A stretch of 16,365 bases of DNA from assembly GCA_910578805.1 (NCBI GenBank), contig CAJTRS010000038.1, positions 1 to 16,365 on the forward strand, written 5' to 3'. A program made the translations under genes and the position numbers. Positions within the stretch are counted from its first letter, which is position 1, and every line of letters begins with the position of its first letter. Source of the stretch: an uncultured Muribaculaceae bacterium. GTDB lineage: Bacteria; Bacteroidota; Bacteroidia; Bacteroidales; Muribaculaceae. Below, piece after piece: positions 1 through 6,041 of the stretch. A model generated the notes under the pieces. That model saw nothing but the letters and a program-made list of their open reading frames with translations. It did not search any database and was not told the DNA's origin.

Positions 1-967
1 AAAGATACAACTCTCTTTCGGAGTTCGTCAATACGCTATCGCGGATGGTTGTACTGATCACGGCTCGTGTAACCGATGGAGAAAGCCCTGTGATGGCTGC
101 GAATATCCATAAAGAAAGTATTGTAAGGGCAAATCTGAGTTTGTTGTGGCCGGAGGCATACAGAGGCCACATGGCTATTGACACGATGAATGCGATTATG
201 CCTACATGAAGTCCGCTTATGGCCAGAATGTGGGCCAGGCCGCCCGACATGAATGTACGGCGCATATCAGGCGACAGACCGGAGGAGTCGCCGGTGAGGG
301 TGGTGTTGAGAAACTCCTTGGATTCCGGTGACAGACGGCTGCGGTATATAATCTGTGTTATGTGCCGGCGCATTTTCAGAAAGCAGGCTCCCATACCGCT
401 GGGTGCTGACACTTCTGATATGTTTTCTTCCGTAACGAATCCCTTTAGATATATTCTTTCGGAAAGCAGTTTGGAGTCATAGTCTGTTTCATCGGGGAGG
501 TCTGTGTCTGACTGTGGGCGGGTCTGTATGGCACGGAATGTTATGATATCGCCGTCGCTGACCGCCGTCGAGAATCCGGGCACGGTCACTGCGGCTCTGA
601 ATATCGGGCATTCATATAGTGAGCCGGGGTCTGATCCGCATTTGTCCACGGTTACAATAAAGGATTGCGATGAGTCGCTTTCGTGAAGTCCGCTTACTGT
701 GCCCGAATAGGTTTGTTGCACTCCCTGGAGAGATGTCAGTATGGTCGGTTCGGTGAATGCGATGCCGGCATCGCATATCCCCATGGCCACTGCGGTGATC
801 AGGGCGGCGAGGTGGTATCGCCGCATCAATGCCGCCATAACGGCAATCACTATCGTAGAGGCTACGATAGTGATTGAAAATAAATATGTTCCCGCGATTA
901 TTCCCACAATGAATGCCGTGGTCAGCGGCAGGAGCGGAATATGGGATATGGGGGAGCGTTGCAGCAT
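1..967 (-). CDS. comEC: ComEC/Rec2-family DNA uptake channel protein, partial (3' end off the window)
   Basis: Reading the minus strand from the ATG at 965-967 gives an open frame of 322 codons that runs off the left edge, so only the N-terminal part is present. Seen: hydrophobic N-terminal segments (about residues 10-70), then a soluble stretch of about 150 residues (the N-terminal OB-like region of the family), then the competence-domain signatures AHILAISGLHVGII and ITGLSPSVTRA, which are hallmarks of ComEC. Known of the family: an inner-membrane channel carrying single-stranded DNA into the cytoplasm in natural transformation; many Bacteroidota carry it with no demonstrated competence. 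The in-frame TAG of the upstream gene ends 12 bases before the ATG, which fixes the start; no clear ribosome binding site is visible. It is the third gene of the aroE operon. The second hydrophobic segment contains a perfect inverted repeat (844-876). Confidence 0.9.
   Translation of the reverse strand, partial: MLQRSPISHIPLLPLTTAFIVGIIAGTYLFSITIVASTIVIAVMAALMRRYHLAALITAVAMGICDAGIAFTEPTILTSLQGVQQTYSGTVSGLHESDSSQSFIVTVDKCGSDPGSLYECPIFRAAVTVPGFSTAVSDGDIITFRAIQTRPQSDTDLPDETDYDSKLLSERIYLKGFVTEENISEVSAPSGMGACFLKMRRHITQIIYRSRLSPESKEFLNTTLTGDSSGLSPDMRRTFMSGGLAHILAISGLHVGIIAFIVSIAMWPLYASGHNKLRFALTILSLWIFAAITGLSPSVTRAVISTTIRDSVLTNSERELYL
844..876. repeat. Perfect 15-bp inverted repeat inside comEC
   Basis: Arms CAATCACTATCGTAG (844-858) and CTACGATAGTGATTG (862-876) are exact reverse complements separated by the 3-base loop AGG. 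The repeat lies in the early coding region of comEC, where it encodes an Ile/Val/Thr-rich membrane segment, and stops matching just outside the arms. As RNA it would form a very stable hairpin about 30 codons into the message. No function is known. Confidence 0.85.
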
Positions 968-979
968 GGGCGGTGTATG

Positions 980-2020
980 CTAAAGCAGTACCGGAGCGAG
1001 GAATCGCGCCAATGCATAGCCTCCGGCCAAAAGCCAAATGAAGAGGCAGAATGCGAGTACAAAAGGTTTTGCTCCGGCCTTTTTGAACTTGTCAATGCTG
1101 GTTTCCGCTCCGAGAGCTGTCATGGCCATGGTAAGCAGGAATGTATCGAAATAGTTTATGGCATCGACAGCCTGCACGGGGAGTAGATCGAATGAATTGA
1201 ACCCGATAACGGCAAGGAAACCGAATGCAAACCAAGGCACACTCAGTTTGCCTTTTGATGCGGCGGTTCCGTCAGAAGCTGTCTTGACCATGCGTGCGGC
1301 TATCCAGTAGCCGAGTATTATTAACACCGGCACGAGCAGCATCACTCTTATCATTTTAACTATCACGGCCACATTTGATACCTCGGGACCCATTGCATTG
1401 CCGGCTCCCACGGCATGTGCCACCTCGTGGAGCGTGGCTCCGGCAAATATGCCCATCTGTTCGGGTGATAGCTCAAGCAGGCCGGTGCGGTAGGCTATGG
1501 GATAGAGAAACATGGAAAGAGTGCCGAAAATCACCACGGTGGCCACAGCCACTGCCGTCTTGTAGGGTTTGGTCTGTATTGTGGATTCGGCTCCGAGCAC
1601 TGCCGCCGCCCCGCATATGGCGCTTCCTATGGAGGTGAGCAGTGTGATGTCGCGGTCCATTTTGAGCAAACGTCCAATGAAGATACCGAGAAATATGGTC
1701 ACTGCGACTACGATCACATCTATGAGTATGCCTGCCGACCCTACCGATACCACATCTTGGAATGTAAGGCGGAAGCCGTAGAGAATAATGCCTAAGCGCA
1801 GAATCTTCTTCGAACAGAACTGTATGCCCGGAACCCATGTCTCGGGCAGGTGGTTGCGCAGGCTGTTGGCGTAAAGCATACCCAACACTATGCCTATGAT
1901 CATCGGACTTAGTGAAATCTGTTTCAGGAAATTTATTTCGCCTATATAAAAGGCTGCACAAGAAAAGAGTGTCATTAGCAGGACTCCGTGGAGCATGCTA
2001 CCGCGTTTTTCGTTGAACAT
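980..2020 (-). CDS. YeiH/UPF0324-family putative sulfate exporter (membrane protein)
   Basis: The 346-residue product is hydrophobic along most of its length, with roughly ten membrane helices. The N-terminal part (LSPMIIGIVLGMLYAN, then LRLGIILYGFRLTFQDV) and the central stretches IGSAICGAAAVLGAE and GATLHEVAHAVGAG match the YeiH/YadS (UPF0324) family. These proteins are annotated as putative sulfate exporters on limited evidence, so the substrate is an inference. Its length is normal for the family. The ATG at 2018-2020 lies 18 bases after the aroE stop and its stop is 12 bases before comEC, so the three genes are probably cotranscribed. No sulfur-metabolism gene is nearby, so context does not support the proposed substrate. 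Confidence 0.85.
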   Translation of the reverse strand: MFNEKRGSMLHGVLLMTLFSCAAFYIGEINFLKQISLSPMIIGIVLGMLYANSLRNHLPETWVPGIQFCSKKILRLGIILYGFRLTFQDVVSVGSAGILIDVIVVAVTIFLGIFIGRLLKMDRDITLLTSIGSAICGAAAVLGAESTIQTKPYKTAVAVATVVIFGTLSMFLYPIAYRTGLLELSPEQMGIFAGATLHEVAHAVGAGNAMGPEVSNVAVIVKMIRVMLLVPVLIILGYWIAARMVKTASDGTAASKGKLSVPWFAFGFLAVIGFNSFDLLPVQAVDAINYFDTFLLTMAMTALGAETSIDKFKKAGAKPFVLAFCLFIWLLAGGYALARFLAPVLL

Positions 2021-2038
2021 ATGATTGTATTTTGTTGA

Positions 2039-2803
2039 TTATATAGTGTCTTTATTCCATATTTCCCATGCGGCTTCGGCCTGTCGGTGGAGCATTTCAA
2101 GTCCGTTTTTGGTCATGGCTCCGCGGTCGGCGCATAGGCTCATGAACAGTGTCTCCTCAGGATTATAAACCACATCGTAGCATAAATTGTTGGGTCCGAT
2201 CATCTGGTAGGGGATCGGAGGGGCTGTTTCTGTGTGTGGGTGCATTCCCAAGGGGGTTGTGTTGACTATTAGCAGGTGGCTTTCCATGACCTCCTTGGTC
2301 AGGTCACTGTATGTTATGTGTCCTGAACCGGGGTTGCGTGACACCGTTGTCGGTATGATGCCGAGAAGTTCCAGCCCTTTTACCACGGCTTTCGATGCTC
2401 CCCCAGTGCCGAGTACTAAAGCATGGCTGTGCTGTGGCTTCAGAAGCGGAGCGAGGCTGTCGCGGAATCCTATGATATCCGTATTGTATCCTTTCAGTGT
2501 TGAATGTCCGCTGCTGTCGCGCCGTATGGCGATTACGTTTACGGCCTTGATTTCGGCGGCTGTCGGATCGACTTCGTCAAGATACGTGATAACAGTCTCT
2601 TTGTGTGGAATGGTCACATTAAGTCCGCGAATATTTGTGTAATCACCTGTTATACACGGCAGTCGTGATATGTCTTTCAACTCGAAGTTCAGGTATTCGG
2701 CGTCGATGCCGAGATCGTTGAACTTTTTGTTGAAGTAGATTCGTGAAAATGAGTGTCCTAAAGGATATCCGACAAGTCCGTATGTGATTCTGCTATCGGC
2801 CAT
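2039..2803 (-). CDS. aroE: Shikimate dehydrogenase (NADP+)
   Basis: Cytoplasmic enzyme that reduces 3-dehydroshikimate to shikimate with NADPH in the chorismate/aromatic amino acid pathway. The 254-residue product has the substrate-binding motif GYPLGHSFS (12-20), NVTIPHK (62-68) with the catalytic Lys68, NTD (107-109) with Asp109 as its partner, and the dinucleotide-binding loop GTGGASKA (132-139). Length is slightly short of the E. coli enzyme (272) but in the range of Bacteroidota homologues. It starts at the ATG at 2801-2803, just downstream of a -7 box on the minus strand. It is the first gene of an aroE-yeiH-comEC operon and is divergent from the kinase gene at 2933. Confidence 0.95.
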   Translation of the reverse strand: MADSRITYGLVGYPLGHSFSRIYFNKKFNDLGIDAEYLNFELKDISRLPCITGDYTNIRGLNVTIPHKETVITYLDEVDPTAAEIKAVNVIAIRRDSSGHSTLKGYNTDIIGFRDSLAPLLKPQHSHALVLGTGGASKAVVKGLELLGIIPTTVSRNPGSGHITYSDLTKEVMESHLLIVNTTPLGMHPHTETAPPIPYQMIGPNNLCYDVVYNPEETLFMSLCADRGAMTKNGLEMLHRQAEAAWEIWNKDTI

Positions 2804-2825
2804 GTGTCTTTGTTTTTTTGTGTGG

Positions 2826-2833
2826 CAAATTTA
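2826..2833 (-). promoter_or_regulatory. -7 box of the aroE operon promoter
   Basis: The minus strand reads TAAATTTG, an exact match to the Bacteroidota -7 consensus TAnnTTTG, about 23 bases before the aroE ATG. No clear TTTG -33 box is seen at the expected 19-21 base spacing; that position is occupied by the CTGACGTCAG palindrome instead. Confidence 0.55.
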
Positions 2834-2843
2834 AGTATATAAT

Positions 2844-2864
2844 TTTTACTGACGTCAGGTAAAA
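2844..2864. promoter_or_regulatory. Near-palindrome between divergent promoters, candidate operator
   Basis: TTTTAC (2844-2849) and GTAAAA (2859-2864) flank a perfect 10-bp palindrome CTGACGTCAG (2849-2858); one extra base makes the full 21 bases slightly asymmetric. It covers the -33 region of the aroE promoter and sits 10 bases upstream of the -33 box of the kinase promoter. A binding site for a dimeric regulator is an inference from position and symmetry only. Confidence 0.35.
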
Positions 2865-2873
2865 TCAAATAAA

Positions 2874-2906
2874 TTTGTTTTTGCGCTCTACTTATTCGTA
2901 CTTTTG
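2874..2906 (+). promoter_or_regulatory. Promoter of the AmgK-RapZ/MurU operon
   Basis: A TTTG -33 box (2874-2877) and an exact -7 box TACTTTTG (2899-2906) are separated by 21 bases, matching the Bacteroidota sigma-70-type consensus. Transcription would begin near 2912, about 20 bases before the ATG at 2933. Confidence 0.65.
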
Positions 2907-2932
2907 TGCTGATTTGAAAAATCTGCATTCAC

Positions 2933-4342
2933 ATGGAATCGTTGTATAAATCGGTTTTTGGGTCGGAACCATGTTCCGTAAACCGTCTTGCCGGTGCCGG
3001 ATCGTCGAGAGAATATTACAGGGCAGAGGGTGCCGACGGCCGGAGCGCCATAGTCACTCATGGTACCGATGTAAATGAAAATTCGGCATTTGTGTATCTG
3101 TCACGTCTGTTTGTCGCCGAAGAGCTTCCCGTTCCAGAAGTTTTGGGTGTCAGTTCTGACGGTATGGATTACTTGCAGAGTGATCTTGGCGATGTGGCAT
3201 TGTTTGATATGATCAAGGCCAAGGGTGTGTCTGACCCTGAAGTCGTGGAGCTTATGCGCCGTACGGTGCGGTTGTTGCCGCGGTTTCAGTTTCCTCATGC
3301 TGCTGTGGACTATGACCGCTGTTTTCCACGGCGTGCCATGGACAGCCGGGCGGCGATGTGGGACCTGAATTACTTTAAATACTGTTTTCTCAAGGCTGTG
3401 ATTCCCGATTTCGACGAGGACAGACTGGAGGACGATTTCTGTAAATTGGCGGAGATGGTGACGTATAATCCCGAAAAGGCTCTTATGCTTAGGGATTTCC
3501 AGTCACGTAATGTCATGATCCATGGCGGAGAGCCATATGTAATAGATTTCCAGGGTGCGCGGTCGGGTTCGTGTCTCTATGACGTGGCTTCGTTTCTATG
3601 GCAGGCGCGTGCCGGAATTCCAGCCGGTATGCGCCGTGAGCTTGTGGCGGAGTATGTGGAGTCGTTGAGGGAAGTGGCAGGTATCGAGATTCCTGATGTT
3701 GACGACCGACTGAGGCATATGGTGCTTTTCCGTACACTTCAGGTGCTTGGCGCTTACGGGTTCAGGGGATATTTTGAGCGCAAGGCCCATTTCCTTATGA
3801 GCATAATGCCGGCTGTGGATAATTTGCGCGAGGTAGTGTCGGAGATGGATTCGGATACTTTGCCTTATCTAAAGGAAGTACTCGACAGGGTGTGCCGGTT
3901 ACCGCGCTTCGCCCCCTGCGATTCCCGCGAGGGGCTTACGGTGAAAGTGTATAGCTTTTCATATAAAAAAGGTATTCCCGATGACATGAGCGGCAACGGT
4001 GGCGGATTTGTGTTTGATTGTCGCGCGGTGCATAATCCCGGTAGATATGATTGTTATAAGCCTCTGACGGGTCTTGATGTCCCTGTGAGGGAGTTTCTGG
4101 AAAAAGATGGTGAGATGTTACGGTTTCTTGAAAGCTGTTATCGGTTGGTTGATGCGTCGGTGGAGCGGTACCTGGAGCGTGGCTTCACAAGTCTGACAGT
4201 GAGTTTCGGTTGCACGGGAGGACGTCACCGCTCTGTTTACGGAGCGCAGGCCATGGCCGGACATATATGGGACAGATACGGTGTGAGGGTGGAACTTGTG
4301 CACCGCGAGCGTGGAATCACTGAAGTTTTTGAGCCGCGATGA
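2933..4342 (+). CDS. AmgK-like sugar kinase fused to a RapZ C-terminal domain
   Basis: Two domains in 469 residues. Residues 1-330 are an APH-type phosphotransferase: the catalytic loop is LRDFQSRNVM (Asp188, Asn193) and the metal-binding motif is IDFQGA (Asp205), followed by YDVASFLWQ. These forms resemble the AmgK branch, which phosphorylates the anomeric hydroxyl of MurNAc or GlcNAc. Residues 335-469 match the RapZ C-terminal domain: YSFSYKKGIP, FVFDCR, NPGRYD, PLTGLD and GCTGGRHRSV (426-435), close to E. coli RapZ, where this domain binds glucosamine-6-phosphate; the RapZ N-terminal P-loop domain is absent. The next gene, a MurU-like uridylyltransferase, overlaps by 4 bases. The inferred role is the first step of MurNAc salvage to UDP-MurNAc, with the C-terminal domain sensing an amino-sugar phosphate. 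The real substrate is not proven: the kinase domain could act on another sugar. Confidence 0.82.
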   Translation: MESLYKSVFGSEPCSVNRLAGAGSSREYYRAEGADGRSAIVTHGTDVNENSAFVYLSRLFVAEELPVPEVLGVSSDGMDYLQSDLGDVALFDMIKAKGVSDPEVVELMRRTVRLLPRFQFPHAAVDYDRCFPRRAMDSRAAMWDLNYFKYCFLKAVIPDFDEDRLEDDFCKLAEMVTYNPEKALMLRDFQSRNVMIHGGEPYVIDFQGARSGSCLYDVASFLWQARAGIPAGMRRELVAEYVESLREVAGIEIPDVDDRLRHMVLFRTLQVLGAYGFRGYFERKAHFLMSIMPAVDNLREVVSEMDSDTLPYLKEVLDRVCRLPRFAPCDSREGLTVKVYSFSYKKGIPDDMSGNGGGFVFDCRAVHNPGRYDCYKPLTGLDVPVREFLEKDGEMLRFLESCYRLVDASVERYLERGFTSLTVSFGCTGGRHRSVYGAQAMAGHIWDRYGVRVELVHRERGITEVFEPR

Positions 4343-5070
4343 AAGCCATGGTGTTTGCTGCCGGACTCGGCACACGGCTGCGCCCTCTGACCGATCATAA
4401 GCCCAAGGCTCTGGTAGAGGTAGGCGGAGTACCTATGCTCCGGCGTGTATTGGAGCGACTGCGCGATGCGGGCATCAGGGAGGTGGTGGTCAACGTGCAT
4501 CATTTTCCCGACATGATCATAGATTACATCAGGTGTAATGATGGATTCGGACTGGATATTCTTATAAGCGACGAGCGAGATCTGCTGCTCGACACCGGAG
4601 GTGCCATAGTCAAAGCCGCCGGCCTGATAGGGGAGGAGCCGGTGTTGGTGCACAATGCCGATATTCTCACAGATTTTTCCTTAACCGATATGATTGCGGT
4701 CCATAAAGCTTCCATGGCCGATGTCACTCTGCTGGCGCAGAGGCGCAGCACTTCGCGTTACCTGCTCTTTGAGGAGGATATGCGCATGTGCGGCTGGTGT
4801 AATACGGCCACAGGCGAGGTGCGTCCCGAAGGACTGTCTGTTCAAGGTCTGTCGCCGCTTGCGTTCGGAGGCGTACACATATTGTCGCCCCGGGCAGTAA
4901 AAACGCTTTGCGGTTATGCCGGCGCAGGCATGCCGTTTTCCATCACGCCGTTTTACATTGACCGGTGTGGCAGCCTGGATATCAGGGCATACACCCCCAG
5001 TGTGCCGTTCCGGTGGTTTGATATAGGCAAGCCCGACACATTGGCCATGGCTGAACGCGCCATGCAATAG
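4339..5070 (+). CDS. murU: MurU-like sugar-1-phosphate nucleotidyltransferase
   Basis: A 243-residue enzyme of the NTP-transferase (GT-A-like) family. Seen: the nucleotide-binding signature AAGLGTRLRPLTDHKPKAL (7-25) with the Pro-Lys pair at 22-23, the metal-binding HNADIL with Asp108, and FDIGKPDTL near the C-terminus. Size and position suit MurU, which converts MurNAc-alpha-1-phosphate and UTP to UDP-MurNAc. The ATG overlaps the stop of the kinase gene as ATGA (4339-4342), suggesting translational coupling. The symbol rests mainly on the AmgK-like partner: close relatives use mannose-1-phosphate or glucose-1-phosphate, so substrate is inferred while enzyme class is secure. Confidence 0.78.
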   Translation: MKAMVFAAGLGTRLRPLTDHKPKALVEVGGVPMLRRVLERLRDAGIREVVVNVHHFPDMIIDYIRCNDGFGLDILISDERDLLLDTGGAIVKAAGLIGEEPVLVHNADILTDFSLTDMIAVHKASMADVTLLAQRRSTSRYLLFEEDMRMCGWCNTATGEVRPEGLSVQGLSPLAFGGVHILSPRAVKTLCGYAGAGMPFSITPFYIDRCGSLDIRAYTPSVPFRWFDIGKPDTLAMAERAMQ

Positions 5071-5154
5071 TGGTAGTCCGTGAGAGTGAAAGTCAAAGGG
5101 TCGGTGTTGTAGAATAAAAATTGATTAAAAGTGTGGCGGTTGAGAAAAAAATCG

Positions 5155-5162
5155 TACCTTTG
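5155..5162 (+). promoter_or_regulatory. -7 box of the rpsP promoter
   Basis: TACCTTTG is an exact TAnnTTTG match. The -33 position at 19-base spacing holds only a weak TGTG (5132-5135). Transcription would start near 5169, leaving an AT-rich leader of about 36 bases without a Shine-Dalgarno site. No terminator is visible between murU and this promoter. Confidence 0.6.
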
Positions 5163-5204
5163 CAGTCGCTAATCAATACAAAACCAATTTTTAATTAATT
5201 TTTA

Positions 5205-5753
5205 ATGGCAACAAAAATCAGATTACAACGTCATGGTCGCAAGAACTATGCGTTTTATCCTATTGTTATCGCCGATAGCAGGGCACCACGAGATGGTAAA
5301 TTTATTGAAAGGATAGGTTCCTATAATCCGAACACTAATCCTGCTACAGTAACTTTGAATTTCGATCGGGCTTTGTATTGGCTGAATGTCGGAGCACAGC
5401 CTACCGACACAGTGCGTACTATACTCTCACATGAAGGTGTGCTCATGATGAAGCATCTTCAGGGTGGTGTAAAGAAAGGCGCTTTTGACGAAGCTGAAGC
5501 TCAGCGTCGTTTCGAAGCATGGAAGCAGAAAAAGCAGGCTTCCGTTGAAGCTATGCGCAACTCTATGGCAAGCGCCAAGCAAGAGGCTGACAAGAAGCGT
5601 CTGGAAGACGAGCAGGCCAAGAATCAGGCCAAGGCTGAGTTGGTTGCAAAGAAGAAAGCCGAACTCGCTGCCGCCAAGGCTGAAGCTGAGGCTGCTGCTG
5701 CCGCCGAAGCCGCTCCCGCCGCTGAGGAAACCGAAGCTCCTGCTGCCGAATAA
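5205..5753 (+). CDS. rpsP: 30S ribosomal protein S16 with long Ala/Lys/Glu C-terminal extension
   Basis: The first 80 or so residues are a standard S16: MATKIRLQRHGRKNYAFYPI, then VIADSRAPRDGKFIERIGSYNPN and the YWLNVGAQPTDTV motif. S16 binds 16S rRNA and helps assemble the small subunit. Most bacterial S16 proteins are 80-90 residues, but this one has 182: residues 105-182 are low-complexity, first Lys/Glu/Ala-rich and helix-prone, then almost only Ala, Glu and Pro, giving an acidic tail. Similar tails are known from other Bacteroidota S16 proteins, so this is a lineage trait, not a frameshift: the frame stays open with normal codon use. It has its own promoter and terminator. Confidence 0.96.
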   Translation: MATKIRLQRHGRKNYAFYPIVIADSRAPRDGKFIERIGSYNPNTNPATVTLNFDRALYWLNVGAQPTDTVRTILSHEGVLMMKHLQGGVKKGAFDEAEAQRRFEAWKQKKQASVEAMRNSMASAKQEADKKRLEDEQAKNQAKAELVAKKKAELAAAKAEAEAAAAAEAAPAAEETEAPAAE

Positions 5754-5800
5754 AGCAGGCCGAGGCCGAGCGGTTTCCCGCTCATTCCTAAGATTTCCAC

Positions 5801-5843
5801 CGACAGGTCATTACTTTCACGTAGTGACCTGTCGCTATTTTAT
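5801..5843 (+). terminator. Hairpin terminator after rpsP
   Basis: CGACAGGTCATTAC (5801-5814) pairs with GTAGTGACCTGTCG (5821-5834): 14 pairs including one G-U, with loop TTTCAC, followed by CTATTTTAT. It ends the rpsP transcript about 50 bases after the stop. The U-tract is short, so efficiency is uncertain. The rest of the gap up to the glnS promoter (about 5844-5980) shows nothing recognisable. Confidence 0.7.
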
Positions 5844-5980
5844 GTCTGTTTTCTTTACTCTAAGAGGAGTAGCGTCGCTCGTATGGTCATATGCGGGGTT
5901 TTGTGATAACACCTACATGGTTTCAGGGGAGGTGGCCTTGCGGTCATCGACCCTTTATGCTATCATTTTGAGGGTGGTGT

Positions 5981-6011
5981 TTTGCGGTTTGAGGAATAAG
6001 GTGTAATTTTG
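5981..6011 (+). promoter_or_regulatory. Promoter of glnS
   Basis: TTTG (5981-5984) and TAATTTTG (6004-6011) with 19-base spacing are a full match to the Bacteroidota -33/-7 promoter. The start site should be near 6018, giving a leader of about 24 bases. Confidence 0.7.
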
Positions 6012-6041
6012 TGGCATAATAATTAAGAAATTTATATAGCC

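Noticed and set aside
612..1037. 141-codon open frame on the minus strand
   Set aside because: It is a shifted frame over comEC and the end of the YeiH gene; its Arg/His-rich product resembles no family, while the comEC frame shows clear motifs.
4339..5070. Mannose-1-phosphate or glucose-1-phosphate nucleotidyltransferase as the name for this gene
   Set aside because: The sequence motifs alone allow it, but overlap with an AmgK-like kinase makes MurU the better reading; kept as an alternative.
5844..5980. Possible small gene or RNA between rpsP and glnS
   Set aside because: Only very short frames are present and no hairpin or conserved RNA pattern was seen beyond the rpsP terminator.
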